Notes: a model not told the origin generated them from the letters alone. A DNA stretch of 63,823 nucleotides from Verrucomicrobia bacterium ADurb.Bin006 (GCA_002071485.1 MWFF01000042.1:1-63823), one strand, 5' to 3'; shown: positions 7,955 through 17,644, counted from the first letter of the stretch. Made by a program: numbers and translations.

Positions 7955-10951
7955 ATGAAAACGACAACAACGCATAGGGCCCTTCGAGTGATTGTGCAGA
8001 TGCTCGCAGCTCTGCTCGTCGCGATGCCGACGCGCGGGGGCGAACCCGGTTTATCGCGACTTTGTGAGATTGTCTTTCCGGCGTCGGTTTTACAGCGGGG
8101 CGACAACGAAATCGCCATCGCCTCGCAGTCGGGGAGTTGGGCGCTTTATGATGCAGTAACGCTCGAGGCGCCGGCCGACATCGCGCTTGGCAAGGTCGAG
8201 CAAGGCATGCGAATCACCGAGATCGAGGCGCCGCCAGTCTGGGTGAAGGCGGAAGGCGAAGCGCGGCAGCCGGTGAGTGTGAGCCTGCGGTCGGAGGGCG
8301 AACTTGCGGATGTAGGTTTCGTGTTCGGTGGAAAGGAAGTGGGACGGGCGGCTGTGCGCGCAGGGATGCAGAGAGTCGATTTGACACTGCCCGCAGTCAC
8401 GGCAGCTACAAGCGGGCGGCTCGAAGTGAGGCAGGGCGATCGGGTTGTGGCGGCACGGGATGTGACCTTGCGTCCGCCGCGATTGCGCGAGTTGTGGTTG
8501 CTGCCGCATTCGCATGTGGACATTGGCTACACCCATGTCCAGGACGAGGTGGTCGGCATCCAGATCACGAATCTGCTGAAAGGGATGGAACTGGCCCGTG
8601 CCAGCGCGGGAAATCCGGACGGGATGCGGTTCAAGTGGAATCCGGAGGCGGTGTGGGTGCTGGAGCACTTTCTCGAGCGCGCGACGCCGGCGCAGCGGGC
8701 GGAGTTCGTCGAGGCGGTGCGGCGTGGGGACGTGGGGGTGGACGGTCTTTACGCGAACATGCTGACGGGTTTGTGCCGTCCGGAGGAACTAGCGCAGTGC
8801 CTTCGGTACGGGGCGCGCGTGGCGGACGTGACGGGCGTGCCGGTCGAGACGGCAGCGATCTGCGACGTGCCGGGATGGACGTGGGGGTTGACGACCATGA
8901 TGGGGCAGGCGGGCGTCAAGTACTTCATGATCGGACCGAACTATTCGGCGCGGATCGGCACGATACACCAGTGGGCCAACAGTCCGTTCTATTGGCGGTC
9001 GCCTTCGGGGCGCGAGAAGGTGCTCTGCTACGTGGTCGACAACTACCATTTCCTGGGCGATCTCGAGTCGAATGTGCGGCAGCACAGCGAACGGCTCGAG
9101 CGCGCCAGTTATGCCTACGACCTGGCCCCGATGTTGTGGGTGGGGACCTGGCCGGGCGGCGGGGTGGACAATGCGCCGCCCGACGAGCAGATCGTGGCGA
9201 AGGTGCAGGCCTGGAACGACAAGCATGCCGCGCCACGGGTGATCATCAGCCTGGCGGGCGAGTTCTTCCGCGAGTTCGAACGCCGGCACGGCGCGGCACT
9301 CGAAGAGCACGCCGGCGACCTGACGCCCTACTGGGAGGATGGCGCCGGGTCAACCTCGCTCGAGACGGCGATGAATCGTGCGTCGGCGGAGCGGTTGGTC
9401 CAGGCCGAGATGCTGCAGGCCCTGCTTGCGCCCAAGGAGCGCAACGCCAGAGAAGTCGAGGCGGCGTGGAAAAATGTGCTGCTCTACAGCGAGCACACCT
9501 GGGGCGCGCATAACAGCATCTCCGAGCCGGATGCCCCATTTGTGACCGCTCAATGGAAGGTGAAACAGGCGTTTGCGCTCGACGCTGACCGTCAATCGCG
9601 CGCCCTGCTCGAGGCGGCGCTGCGCCCGCATCGCGCACCCGCGGACGACGCCGAGGAGAAGACGATCGATGTCTTCAACACCACGCAATGGACGCGCACG
9701 GACCTGGTGGTTCTTGCGGCGGCGGCCAGTGCGGGGTTTGACGGTGTGGCGACCGAACGCGGCCGGGCCGTGCCGGCTCAGCGACTTGGTTCGGGCGAGT
9801 TGGCCTTCCTGGCGGAGGATGTGCCCGCGTTTGGCGCGCGGCGGTTCCACCTGGTGAAACAAGCCGGTTCAACGCGCGGAAAGGCGCGCGTGGAAGGCCT
9901 GACTTTGCGAACCGACACGCTCGAAGTCGAGATGGACGGTGTGACGGGCGCGCTCCGCAGTCTGCGGCGGAAGGGGGTCGGGGGCGATTTCGTGGATAGG
10001 CGGTCGCCTGTCGGGTTGAACGATTATCGGTACGTGCTGGGCGCCGACGCGGCGGGTGCGCGCGTCAACGGCCCCGTCAGTTGGCAGGTGCTCGACGCCG
10101 GCCCGCTGGTCGCCACCGTGCGGTTCGAATCGGAGGCGCCCGGTTGTCGACGTCTGATGCGCGAGGTCCGGGTGATCGACGGGCTGGATCGGATCGAGTT
10201 GGTCAATCATGTCGACCGGCTGGCGGTGCGCGAGAAGGACAGCGTCCATTTCGGGTTTGGATTCGACCTGCCGGGCGGCACCGTGCGGATGGAGACCCCG
10301 TGGGCCGTGGTGCGTCCGAATGTGGATCAGTTGCCGGGGGCGTGTCGGAACTGGTTCACAGTGCAACGCTGGGTCGATGTATCAAACAGCGAACGCGGAA
10401 TCACGCTGGCCGCCTTGGACGCGCCATTGTTGCAGGTGGGTGGGATCACGGCGAACCTGCTCGGTCCGGTGGCGCGCGAGGAATGGCTTCCCGAGGCGAT
10501 CGAGTCGACGACGCTCTATTCCTGGGCGCAGAACAACCATTGGTTTACGAACTACAAGGCCGATCAACCGGGCGTCACCACGTTCCGCTATTGCCTGCAA
10601 GCGCGCCGGGGGCCATACCGGGCGATGGCGTCGGCCCGATTCGGAATCGAGGCATCGCGCCCGCTGATTGCGGTGTCTGTCGATCCCGCGCGCGCCGTTC
10701 CCGAGCCGCTGCTTGCAGTTGATTCGCCGGACGTGCTGGTCGAAACCGTGAAAGTCAGCGAGGACGGCAAGGGGCTGGTGCTCCGGCTCTTCGGGGTGTC
10801 GGGGCGGACGAGTCGAGTGCGGATCGACTGGCAGGGGATGCGTCCGACGGCGGTCTACGGAACCGATCTGCGAGAACAGGTGTTGGATCGGTGCGATGGC
10901 AGAGTCGAGGTGCCGGGCTATGGGGTGGCGATGGTGCGCGCGGAGTTTTAG
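7955..10951 (+). CDS. Exported GH38-family alpha-mannosidase
   Basis: A 998-residue glycoside hydrolase. The ATG at 7955 gives a signal peptide (MKTTTTHRALRVIVQMLAAL, cut near TRGGE); the frame is open 156 bases further up, but that leader is not protein-like. Residues about 35-175 form a beta-rich N-terminal module. The catalytic GH38 domain opens with HSHVDIGYTH at about residue 185; this His-x-His-x-Asp motif holds the active-site zinc in the family. AICDVPGWTWGL follows in the region expected for the catalytic nucleophile Asp, and YSEHTWGAHNS further on. The C-terminal half is the usual beta-sandwich region. It probably removes alpha-mannosyl residues from glycans in the periplasm or outside the cell. 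Substrate linkage cannot be told from sequence. No transporter or regulator is adjacent. Confidence 0.85.
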   Translation: MKTTTTHRALRVIVQMLAALLVAMPTRGGEPGLSRLCEIVFPASVLQRGDNEIAIASQSGSWALYDAVTLEAPADIALGKVEQGMRITEIEAPPVWVKAEGEARQPVSVSLRSEGELADVGFVFGGKEVGRAAVRAGMQRVDLTLPAVTAATSGRLEVRQGDRVVAARDVTLRPPRLRELWLLPHSHVDIGYTHVQDEVVGIQITNLLKGMELARASAGNPDGMRFKWNPEAVWVLEHFLERATPAQRAEFVEAVRRGDVGVDGLYANMLTGLCRPEELAQCLRYGARVADVTGVPVETAAICDVPGWTWGLTTMMGQAGVKYFMIGPNYSARIGTIHQWANSPFYWRSPSGREKVLCYVVDNYHFLGDLESNVRQHSERLERASYAYDLAPMLWVGTWPGGGVDNAPPDEQIVAKVQAWNDKHAAPRVIISLAGEFFREFERRHGAALEEHAGDLTPYWEDGAGSTSLETAMNRASAERLVQAEMLQALLAPKERNAREVEAAWKNVLLYSEHTWGAHNSISEPDAPFVTAQWKVKQAFALDADRQSRALLEAALRPHRAPADDAEEKTIDVFNTTQWTRTDLVVLAAAASAGFDGVATERGRAVPAQRLGSGELAFLAEDVPAFGARRFHLVKQAGSTRGKARVEGLTLRTDTLEVEMDGVTGALRSLRRKGVGGDFVDRRSPVGLNDYRYVLGADAAGARVNGPVSWQVLDAGPLVATVRFESEAPGCRRLMREVRVIDGLDRIELVNHVDRLAVREKDSVHFGFGFDLPGGTVRMETPWAVVRPNVDQLPGACRNWFTVQRWVDVSNSERGITLAALDAPLLQVGGITANLLGPVAREEWLPEAIESTTLYSWAQNNHWFTNYKADQPGVTTFRYCLQARRGPYRAMASARFGIEASRPLIAVSVDPARAVPEPLLAVDSPDVLVETVKVSEDGKGLVLRLFGVSGRTSRVRIDWQGMRPTAVYGTDLREQVLDRCDGRVEVPGYGVAMVRAEF

Positions 10952-11234
10952 CGAGGCGCCGCTGATCGAGAGCCGGTTGATGTCGCCGTTGTCCGGGCGA
11001 AACAGGTCTTTGGTGGGGTCAGAAACTGAACTGGCAGACTACGCTGTCTAATATTACGCAGGCTCATTCGGCCCTGCACGAGGGCGTGCCGATCGAGGGG
11101 CAGGCCGCGGACGGCGCTCATGGTTTCCTGTTTGGGCTGATGGCCGATCCGGGTGGAGTGGCGTGCGGTGCACATGAAGACATCGGTTTTGCGACACGAT
11201 TGCGCCCAGTGTGGCGAGACGATCAGTATCGGCC

Positions 11235-11966
11235 ATGAGTTTTTTCTGCCCACATTTCGACATTGAGAAAGACTATTGCCTGGCCCTCGAGGCGGACTGT
11301 GTGCCTGGCCGGCCGGGTTGCGTATTGCGGAACAACTCGGTCTTCTATATCCCCGCCGAGGAGCGTCTCAAGGAACGCAAGGCAGCTTCGGTCGGTTTGG
11401 CGTCTTCGGACCCAGCACACCACGAAGAGGCGCGGTGCGGTGGTGGCGATCTCGAAGGAGGTGCGGCCGGGGGGCGGGGAAATTCGCGCCAAGAGCACAG
11501 AGCGCTGGACACTCCTATGAACCACAACAGTATACAACAGTATTACGGCGACGATCATGATCGACTCGATGGCCTGTTTCGCGAGTATCAGTCCGGGAAA
11601 GCGGCCGATCCTGTCGGCGCGATCCGTGCCTTCGAGGAATTCAAGGCTGGTCTGGAACGGCACATCGTCTGGGAGGAAGAAATCCTGTTTCCTGCATTCG
11701 AGTCCAAGACAGGGCGTGTCGACGGCCCGACTGCAGTGATGCGCTCCGAGCACAGGCAGATTCGGGGGTTTCTCGCGGCCATTGCGGAGAAGCTGGCGCG
11801 GAACGATGTCCGGACCGAGCACGAGGAGGCTGGTCTGCTCTCCGTACTCGGGCCTCACAATCAAAAGGAGGAGAGCATCCTCTATCCGATGATCGATCGG
11901 TTGACGCCTGCGGAGGAACGCGCCGAGGTGTTCGCCGCGATGGCGGCGTATGCAGGGAAGACATAG
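11235..11966 (+). CDS. Cys-rich N-terminal segment in frame with a hemerythrin domain
   Basis: From the ATG at 11235 the frame is open to 11966 (243 residues). Residues 1-45 look like a small conserved Cys protein: MSFFCPHFD, then CLALEADCVPGRPGCVL, with cysteines at 5, 15, 22 and 29, and an EERLKERK helix start. Residues about 50-94 (SSDPAHHEEARCGGG… to …HRALDTP) are low in protein character and look like spacer DNA read by chance. The hemerythrin domain begins at the Met of codon 11517. Either the first gene lost its stop codon and now reads into the second, or translation really makes two proteins from two starts. No strong ribosome-binding site is visible before either ATG. An iron-binding role for the four cysteines is only a guess. 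Confidence 0.5.
   Translation: MSFFCPHFDIEKDYCLALEADCVPGRPGCVLRNNSVFYIPAEERLKERKAASVGLASSDPAHHEEARCGGGDLEGGAAGGRGNSRQEHRALDTPMNHNSIQQYYGDDHDRLDGLFREYQSGKAADPVGAIRAFEEFKAGLERHIVWEEEILFPAFESKTGRVDGPTAVMRSEHRQIRGFLAAIAEKLARNDVRTEHEEAGLLSVLGPHNQKEESILYPMIDRLTPAEERAEVFAAMAAYAGKT
11517..11966 (+). CDS. Hemerythrin-domain (HHE) protein, alternative start of the preceding frame
   Basis: Starting at the ATG at 11517 gives a 149-residue four-helix hemerythrin domain. The di-iron ligand pattern is complete: His14 (DDHDRLD), His49 and Glu53 (HIVWEEE), His79 (SEHRQI), His114 and Glu118 (HNQKEE), and Asp127 (YPMID). Bacterial proteins of this family bind a non-haem di-iron centre and sense or store oxygen or handle reactive nitrogen species. 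The length fits a stand-alone domain. It shares its frame and stop with the 243-residue reading from 11235, and only protein data can decide which start is used. Confidence 0.75.
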   Translation: MNHNSIQQYYGDDHDRLDGLFREYQSGKAADPVGAIRAFEEFKAGLERHIVWEEEILFPAFESKTGRVDGPTAVMRSEHRQIRGFLAAIAEKLARNDVRTEHEEAGLLSVLGPHNQKEESILYPMIDRLTPAEERAEVFAAMAAYAGKT

Positions 11967-12101
11967 CGCTACTGCCAGCCCGCACGTTCGGGCTGCTCCT
12001 GCGCGCCAATTGGCTTCATTTGCGGCCGGTGAGATGGCGTCGATTCCCCGCGGAGGCAGGGCGATAGGGAAGCCGGGGGCATGGACCGACGCGGTCCGAT
12101 C

Positions 12102-12413
12102 TCAACTCACCGGCACGAGGGAGACGCGTTGGCCCTGGTCATTGCGGGTGATGCCCTGGGCGCGCGGGTCGAGGGTCAACTGTCCATCGACCCAGAAGGC
12201 GTAGCGATGATGGCCGTGGCGCAGTTCGACCATGATCAGCCAGGCGCCGTCGGGTTGTTGGCGCATCGGGTTGGCGTCCGGGTTCCATCCGTTGAAATCG
12301 CCGATCAGGCTGACTGCCTGGGCCTGGGGTGCATTGCAGATGAAATTGACACCGCGAAGGGTCTGCCTGGCGCCGGAATATCGCGGCGGCCCAAAGGAGC
12401 TCATGTGTGTCAT
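12102..12413 (-). CDS. Small CBM48 (isoamylase early-set) domain protein
   Basis: About 103 residues forming almost only one beta-sandwich of the CBM48/AMPK glycogen-binding type: NFICNAPQAQAVSLIGDFNGW, then a Trp-containing VELRHGHHRYAFWVDG, then LDPRAQ. Tryptophans at the usual sugar-contact positions are present. Starts are possible at TTG 12419, ATG 12413 and ATG 12404; 12413 is chosen arbitrarily among close options. It follows the unknown gene at 12439-13380 by 25 bases on the same strand, so the two are probably cotranscribed with araA upstream. Single CBM48 proteins without a catalytic domain are thought to bind alpha-glucans; the role here is inferred. Confidence 0.75.
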   Translation of the reverse strand: MTHMSSFGPPRYSGARQTLRGVNFICNAPQAQAVSLIGDFNGWNPDANPMRQQPDGAWLIMVELRHGHHRYAFWVDGQLTLDPRAQGITRNDQGQRVSLVPVS

Positions 12414-12438
12414 TGGCAAAGTAGTTTTGAAAGAGCGG

Positions 12439-13380
12439 TCACTTCAGCAGGTTTTCGAGGAGAGTGAACGCGGTTCGCCGGATGTCCGAGGACTGGGTGG
12501 CGAGGGCCCGGTACTCGACGGGCCAGGTGCGGTTGTGTTGATTGCGCTCGCGCCAGAACGACCTCAGGACGCGCTCCGTCCGCTCGACTTCCTGCATTGC
12601 GGCGGCCAGCGACTCGCGTCCGTGCGGCAGGTCGGAGAGGTCGCCGACCGAGAAACGGCTGATCTTTTTTTTCCCCAGGACGGCCTTAAGCAGGATGACG
12701 AGCGTCTGTTCGTAGGCGTACCAACGATCCCGCAAGACCTCGCCCAGAAACGCGTGCCGGATGGCAAAGAACTCCGAGCGCGGGCGCTCGGTCATCTGGC
12801 GGATTTCGCGCGCCTCGGCCGGGAACCAGTTGTAGAGCATGGCGAAGGTGCCATAGGTGTCGATGAGTTGCTTGGGGTTGCTGTGGTCGGTGGTGATTTC
12901 GCCGACGCAGAAATCCTGGTCGAGTTCCTGGATGATCTCGGGGAGATCATTCAGTCGGGAGAGGACTTGTTGTCCGATGGGTGTGCCGTAGTTGAAATCG
13001 CCGGGGAGCAGCCAATAGACATCGTGGGAGTGGCCGTGTTCCCAGGCGTGTCCGAGGCCGGTGTACCACATCTGGCAGGTGTCCACGCACCAGGCATCCA
13101 GCACGTCGGAGTGTTTGGCGACGGTCTGATGCCTGAAGTCCCGAAAGGCCTGGTTCCCTTCCATGGCAAAATGGGTCTTCCGGTCGAGAACGGTCACCGG
13201 GCGGGCATACCGTGCCCGATCCGCGTTCAGGCGCGCGACCAGATCGTACAAGGCGGTGAGATCCGAGTAATCGGCCGGCTGGCGGAAGGGGTAGATCACG
13301 ACGGGATGGATCAGAGAAGCCGGCACTTCACGAGCGGCCTTGTCGGATTTGTTCGTTGCTGCGGTGGATATGTGTTTCAT
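12439..13380 (-). CDS. Unknown protein in the araA cluster (possibly glycosyltransferase-like)
   Basis: A 313-residue cytoplasmic protein with no signal peptide. The ATG at 13380 (MKHISTAATNKSDKAA) is preferred over an upstream start that adds 31 non-conserved residues. Notable blocks are HPVVIYPFRQPADYSDL, WCVDTCQMWYTGLGHAWEHG, DVYWLLPGDFNYGTP, GEITTDHSNPKQLIDTYGT and a Trp-rich C-terminal helix region. The VVIYPF opening and the LLPGDF block loosely recall nucleotide-sugar (GT-A-like) folds, but I do not recognise the family and make no firm assignment. It lies between araA (115-base gap) and the CBM48 gene (25-base gap), suggesting one transcription unit and a link to sugar or glycogen metabolism. 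Confidence 0.7.
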   Translation of the reverse strand: MKHISTAATNKSDKAAREVPASLIHPVVIYPFRQPADYSDLTALYDLVARLNADRARYARPVTVLDRKTHFAMEGNQAFRDFRHQTVAKHSDVLDAWCVDTCQMWYTGLGHAWEHGHSHDVYWLLPGDFNYGTPIGQQVLSRLNDLPEIIQELDQDFCVGEITTDHSNPKQLIDTYGTFAMLYNWFPAEAREIRQMTERPRSEFFAIRHAFLGEVLRDRWYAYEQTLVILLKAVLGKKKISRFSVGDLSDLPHGRESLAAAMQEVERTERVLRSFWRERNQHNRTWPVEYRALATQSSDIRRTAFTLLENLLK

Positions 13381-13495
13381 GCGATTCACTCCGTGTCTTG
13401 TCGTGCCGGCGCGACCTGGCGCTCCGACCCGCGTCTGCGCGAGCGAATGGGGGGCGGTGTCGCGTGGCTGCACGACGGTTCGATGAGGCAGGGTT

Positions 13496-15007
13496 TCATC
13501 CGTTCCAGCCTTGGCTCAAGGCATAGTACATTTCGTTCCAGCGAAGTTCCTGTTTGATCCTGTAGACCGTGGCGTCGGCGCCGATCATCACGCACTCGAT
13601 TCCGGCGATCTCGGCGTAGTCTTCGAGGTGCTCGCGGGTGAGCGCTCGGCTGAAGCCGGTGTGGTGGGCGCCTCCGCCGTGAATCCAGCATGCAGCGGCG
13701 GTCTCGAGGTTAGGTCGAGGGACCCAGACGCCGCGGGCCACGGGCAGCTTGGGCATCGGCACCTCCGCGGGCACTACGTCGACTTCGTTGACGAGGAGTC
13801 GGAAACGGTTGCCCAGATCGACGATCGACGCATTGAGGCCTGGGCCGGCCGGTGTGTCGAAGACCAGGCGGACCGGGTCCGCCTTGCCGCCGATGCCGAG
13901 CGGGTGCACTTGCAGCGAGGGTTGGCCGGCGGCGATCGACGGGCAGATCTCGAGCATGTGGGCGCCGAGAACCTTTGCCCCAGCCGGGTGAAAGTGGTAG
14001 GTGTAGTCTTCCATGAACGATGTGCCGCCCGGGAGACCCGACGCCATCACTTTCATGGCTCGGACCAGCGCGGCTGTTTTCCAGTCGCCCTCGGCTCCGA
14101 ACCCGTAGCCCTCGGCCATCAACCGCTGCACGGCGATGCCCGGGAGCTGCGCCAGGCCGTGCAGGTCTTCGAAGGTGTCGGTGAACCCCTTGAAATCACC
14201 CGCCGTGAGAAAGGCGCGCAGACCCAGCTCGATCCGGGCCGCTTCCCGGACCGACGCGTGCCGGGCGCCGCCGGCGCGCAGATCGGACGCCATCGCATAG
14301 GTCTGCTCGTATTCCCTGGTCAATCGATCGATGTCGGCGTCGGTCACGCCGTTGACGCAGCGGACGAGGTCGCCCACCCCGTACCCATTGACGCCGTAGC
14401 CGAAGCGGATTTGAGCGGCCACCTTGTCGCCTTCGGTGACGGCGACCTCGCGCATGTTGTCGCCGAAGCGGGCGAAGCGGGCGCCTTGGGCGTCATGCCA
14501 AGCGGCGGCAGCGCGCGCCCATGCGCCGAGTCGCTGTTGGACGGAGGGTTCCTGCCAGTGGCCCACGACCACTTTGCGATTCATGCGCAGGCGGCTCATG
14601 ATGAAGCCGTGCTCGCGGTCGCCGTGGGCGGCCTGGTTGAGATTCATGAAATCCATGTCGATGCTTGACCATGGAATGTCGCGGTTGTGCTGCGTGTGGA
14701 GGTGCAGCACCGGTTTGCGCAGCAGCCTGAGCCCATTGATCCACATCTTCGACGGCGAAAAGGTGTGGCACCATGTCACCACACCCACACAGGCCGTGGC
14801 TGTATTGGCCTCCTGACAGAGGGCAGCGATGGCTTCGGGGCTGGTGAGGACCGGCTTGAAAACCACGCGCACGGGCACGGCCGCGGAAGCACTGAGTGCC
14901 GCGGCGATCTCTTGCGAGTGGGCGGCAACCTCGCGCAACACGGCGGGACCGTACAAGGATTGACTACCGGTGACAAACCAGAGTTCGAATTGCTTGAGAT
15001 CGATCAT
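13496..15007 (-). CDS. araA: L-arabinose isomerase
   Basis: A 503-residue enzyme converting L-arabinose to L-ribulose (also D-galactose to tagatose in some members), a cytoplasmic metal-dependent isomerase. The N-terminus ([17 protein letters not shown]) is characteristic. Also present are [26 protein letters not shown], the glutamate-bearing [14 protein letters not shown] and [12 protein letters not shown] blocks that supply metal ligands, and the histidine block [13 protein letters not shown]. Length equals the usual 500. It is the first gene of a minus-strand set followed by an unknown gene and a CBM48 gene. The usual partners araB (kinase) and araD (epimerase) are not here, so the pathway must be completed elsewhere or the enzyme is used differently. 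Confidence 0.95.
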   Translation of the reverse strand: MIDLKQFELWFVTGSQSLYGPAVLREVAAHSQEIAAALSASAAVPVRVVFKPVLTSPEAIAALCQEANTATACVGVVTWCHTFSPSKMWINGLRLLRKPVLHLHTQHNRDIPWSSIDMDFMNLNQAAHGDREHGFIMSRLRMNRKVVVGHWQEPSVQQRLGAWARAAAAWHDAQGARFARFGDNMREVAVTEGDKVAAQIRFGYGVNGYGVGDLVRCVNGVTDADIDRLTREYEQTYAMASDLRAGGARHASVREAARIELGLRAFLTAGDFKGFTDTFEDLHGLAQLPGIAVQRLMAEGYGFGAEGDWKTAALVRAMKVMASGLPGGTSFMEDYTYHFHPAGAKVLGAHMLEICPSIAAGQPSLQVHPLGIGGKADPVRLVFDTPAGPGLNASIVDLGNRFRLLVNEVDVVPAEVPMPKLPVARGVWVPRPNLETAAACWIHGGGAHHTGFSRALTREHLEDYAEIAGIECVMIGADATVYRIKQELRWNEMYYALSQGWNG

Positions 15008-15310
15008 GGCGATTGAATTCAGGATTGAGTGTTGAGTCGCACTCTAGTCTCTCGCCTTTGAAACGTCACGGACAGAATGGATGACCCGATGAATACGCGA
15101 GGGGCGGCGGAGGTCAATTGGCACGAGTGGAGTGAGAAGGGCGTCCGAGGGCAGGGAACGCAGGGAGTCGCCATCGGAAACGCAAGCCACCCATTCGCGT
15201 TTGACCATGAACGATAGCCATGCCATCGAACCGGTGCGATCCACCCGCCTGAGCGCGGGATGGTCGGGCGCCGTCCGGTGACACCGGCCTTCTGGCAGAC
15301 AACCATCAAC
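15008..15310. other. Divergent intergenic region between araA and the lipoprotein gene
   Basis: About 300 bases separating two divergently transcribed genes, so both promoters should lie here. I cannot identify a reliable -35/-10 pair or an operator. A 66-codon minus-strand frame (15044-15244) exists, but it lacks recognisable features and is not called. Confidence 0.3.
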
Positions 15311-17644
15311 ATGATGATCGCTATGAAAGCTCCCTCCCGCTCAATCGTCTGCGCACTGGCTTTGGCAGTGGGTCTTACCTGTCTCTCTGGCTGCACACGG
15401 GAGCCATCTCCTGGGCCGCCTCTGACCAAGGTTGTCATCAACAACGCCCCGGATTTGCCGCCGCCGGTCGTTGCGCCCCAGAGCTTCGCGGCGGCGCCGC
15501 CCGCGCCGGTTTCCCCCGCGCCGGTCTCCCCCGCGACGGCCTCGACATCGGCCGAGACGGCTCAGGCCGATGCACCGACAGCGATCGTTGCGCCGGAACG
15601 CATTCCATTGCCGCCGGTTGTCGCTGAAGTGGTCGATCTGGCCCAAGCGCAAGTTGGGGATTCCGTTCTGCTCGAGTACATCGCCAAGTCGACCACTCCC
15701 TTCGAGTTGAGCGCGGATCAGATCATTTACCTCAAGGACATCGGGCTCTCCGAGCAGGTGCTGAGCGCCCTGGTGGCGCGCGGCGACGCGTTGCGCGGGG
15801 CTGCCCTGACCCAAGCCCTTCCGGCGGACGCGGCCCCGGTCAAGCCTGCGGCTCCGACCGAGGTCGTGCCTGCGCCCGCGGCAGCGCAAGCGGCTGCGCC
15901 AGTCTATGTCGAGAATGCGCCCGCGCCGCCTCCGCCTCCGCCTCAGGGCGGGGAAACCGTCTATTCGCAGCCGGTGACCCAAGTGACCCAGAACTACTTC
16001 TACACCGCGCTGGCCCCATACGGCGGCTGGGTTGAGATTCCGAGCTATGGGTGGTGCTGGCGCCCGACCGTTGCCGTTGTCGATCCGTTTTGGCGTCCGT
16101 ATTGCCATGGAGGACGATGGTTGTTCACGGACGGCGGCTGGTATTGGCAATCGAGTTATTCGTGGGGCTGGGCTCCATTCCACTATGGCACGTGGTACAT
16201 GAGCCCGGCTTGCGGATGGGTGTGGGTCCCCGGCTACACCTGGGCTCCCGCCTGGGTGACCTGGCGTTACACCGACGCCTATTGCGGATGGGCGCCCTTG
16301 CCGCCCGGCTGCGGTTGGTCAACCGGCATTGGCCTGACCTTCCACGGATCCCGCGTCAGCGTGGGATTCAGTTTCGGGCTCGGCTGGGATTGCTTCAGCT
16401 TTGTGCACTACCGGCACTTCTACGATCCGCATCCGTACCGTCACCGGCTGCCGCGCCATGAGATCGCCAGCGTGTTCCACAACTCCAGGGTGATTAACGA
16501 TTACAAGCACGAAAGGAACCACGGGATCGTCAATCACGGCATCGCTCCGAGCCGGATCACCTCCGTCACCCGCACCGAAATCCGCAAAGTGCAAATCCGC
16601 GATGTCACCGGCGAACCCAACGCCCCGCGGCGCGCGGACCGCCTCGAACACGATGGTCGGGAATTGGCGGTCTACCGGCCGCAGCCGACAGCCGCTTCCG
16701 CCGGCGGAGGGGCGCCGGTCTCGCGCCACACGCAGGACGCCCGCCAGACCGCGACTCCCCAACGCGTCCCCGCGGCAAGCAGCCTGTCGGCAACAACCGC
16801 ACCGCTGCGTCCCCCGATGATCTCCGGCGGGGCGCGAACCGACAGTCCACAACCCGCCCGCCCGGCGACAGCGCCAGCGACGCGCCCAACGCAGGCCGCC
16901 CCGGCGCCCGCCACTGTCGGGCAGGCGAATCGCACCGTGACGCAACCCTCACGAACCAGCCCCGCACCGGTGACGAGAGCGGTCCCCAGCCAGCCGAGTC
17001 GCGTGGAGCGTGTCCCGGCGACTCCCGCCACCCGGCCAAGCTCCGGCAGTGGAGATGTCCGTCCGTCCGCTCCCACAACCCGATCTGCGCCTTCGACCGC
17101 AACACCACCAACGCGCATCCCGGCAACCCGATCGGCGCCGTTAACGACGACGCCGGACCGCAGCCCGGCGACGCGGTCCGCGCCTTCGGCGGCCACACCC
17201 AGTCGAGGCGCGACTCCGGCGGCCCCTGTCTACGCGCCTCGGAGCAGTCCGCCGACGGCCCCCGTGTCCCGCACGCCGGCGAGCAGCGTTGCGCCCAGCC
17301 AATCCCGCCCCGTCCAATCGGCGGCGCCGAGCAGTGCGCAGCCCCGGCCCTCCGGACAGCAAGGGTCCATCTATCGCACCGCTCCCGTCACAGTGTCTCC
17401 TTCTGTGGGGCCGCCGATGTCCACACGACCTGCCCCCGCCTACAACTCATCCCGTGGATCCTCGGCGGTCCGCTCGGCGGCGCCTTCCTACGGCGCACCG
17501 CCGCAGTCCGCTCCGAGCCGGTCTGTGACGCCGCCGTCGAGTGCGCCATCGCGGTCGTCTGTCAACGCACCGATGCAGTCCGCGCCTCGAAGCGGCGCGA
17601 GTCCCAGCGGCAGTGGCGGCCGGGGGCGCGCGACGCGGGACTGA
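15311..17644 (+). CDS. Tryptophan-rich lipoprotein with long Pro/Ser/Thr tail (YXWGXW type)
   Basis: A 777-residue predicted lipoprotein: basic start, hydrophobic core and lipobox LSGC with the lipidated Cys at residue 28. Residues about 110-165 form a helical segment (LAQAQVGDSVLLEYIAKS … SEQVLSALVARG). Residues about 235-360 form a Trp/Tyr/Gly-rich domain with repeated YGGW, WGWAPFHYGTW and CGWVWVPGYTW units, as in the YXWGXW/DUF6600 group. From about residue 450 to the end the sequence is almost only Pro, Ser, Thr, Ala and Arg, probably disordered and wall- or surface-spanning. No enzyme motifs. An envelope structural role is inferred. The start at 15311 is chosen for the lipoprotein signal; the frame is open 51 bases further up. 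Confidence 0.75.
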   Translation: MMIAMKAPSRSIVCALALAVGLTCLSGCTREPSPGPPLTKVVINNAPDLPPPVVAPQSFAAAPPAPVSPAPVSPATASTSAETAQADAPTAIVAPERIPLPPVVAEVVDLAQAQVGDSVLLEYIAKSTTPFELSADQIIYLKDIGLSEQVLSALVARGDALRGAALTQALPADAAPVKPAAPTEVVPAPAAAQAAAPVYVENAPAPPPPPPQGGETVYSQPVTQVTQNYFYTALAPYGGWVEIPSYGWCWRPTVAVVDPFWRPYCHGGRWLFTDGGWYWQSSYSWGWAPFHYGTWYMSPACGWVWVPGYTWAPAWVTWRYTDAYCGWAPLPPGCGWSTGIGLTFHGSRVSVGFSFGLGWDCFSFVHYRHFYDPHPYRHRLPRHEIASVFHNSRVINDYKHERNHGIVNHGIAPSRITSVTRTEIRKVQIRDVTGEPNAPRRADRLEHDGRELAVYRPQPTAASAGGGAPVSRHTQDARQTATPQRVPAASSLSATTAPLRPPMISGGARTDSPQPARPATAPATRPTQAAPAPATVGQANRTVTQPSRTSPAPVTRAVPSQPSRVERVPATPATRPSSGSGDVRPSAPTTRSAPSTATPPTRIPATRSAPLTTTPDRSPATRSAPSAATPSRGATPAAPVYAPRSSPPTAPVSRTPASSVAPSQSRPVQSAAPSSAQPRPSGQQGSIYRTAPVTVSPSVGPPMSTRPAPAYNSSRGSSAVRSAAPSYGAPPQSAPSRSVTPPSSAPSRSSVNAPMQSAPRSGASPSGSGGRGRATRD

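Noticed and set aside
12232..13557. A 441-codon plus-strand frame opposite the unknown araA-cluster gene
   Set aside because: Composition follows codon-position bias of the real minus-strand gene; no motifs, and the opposite strand has a coherent protein.
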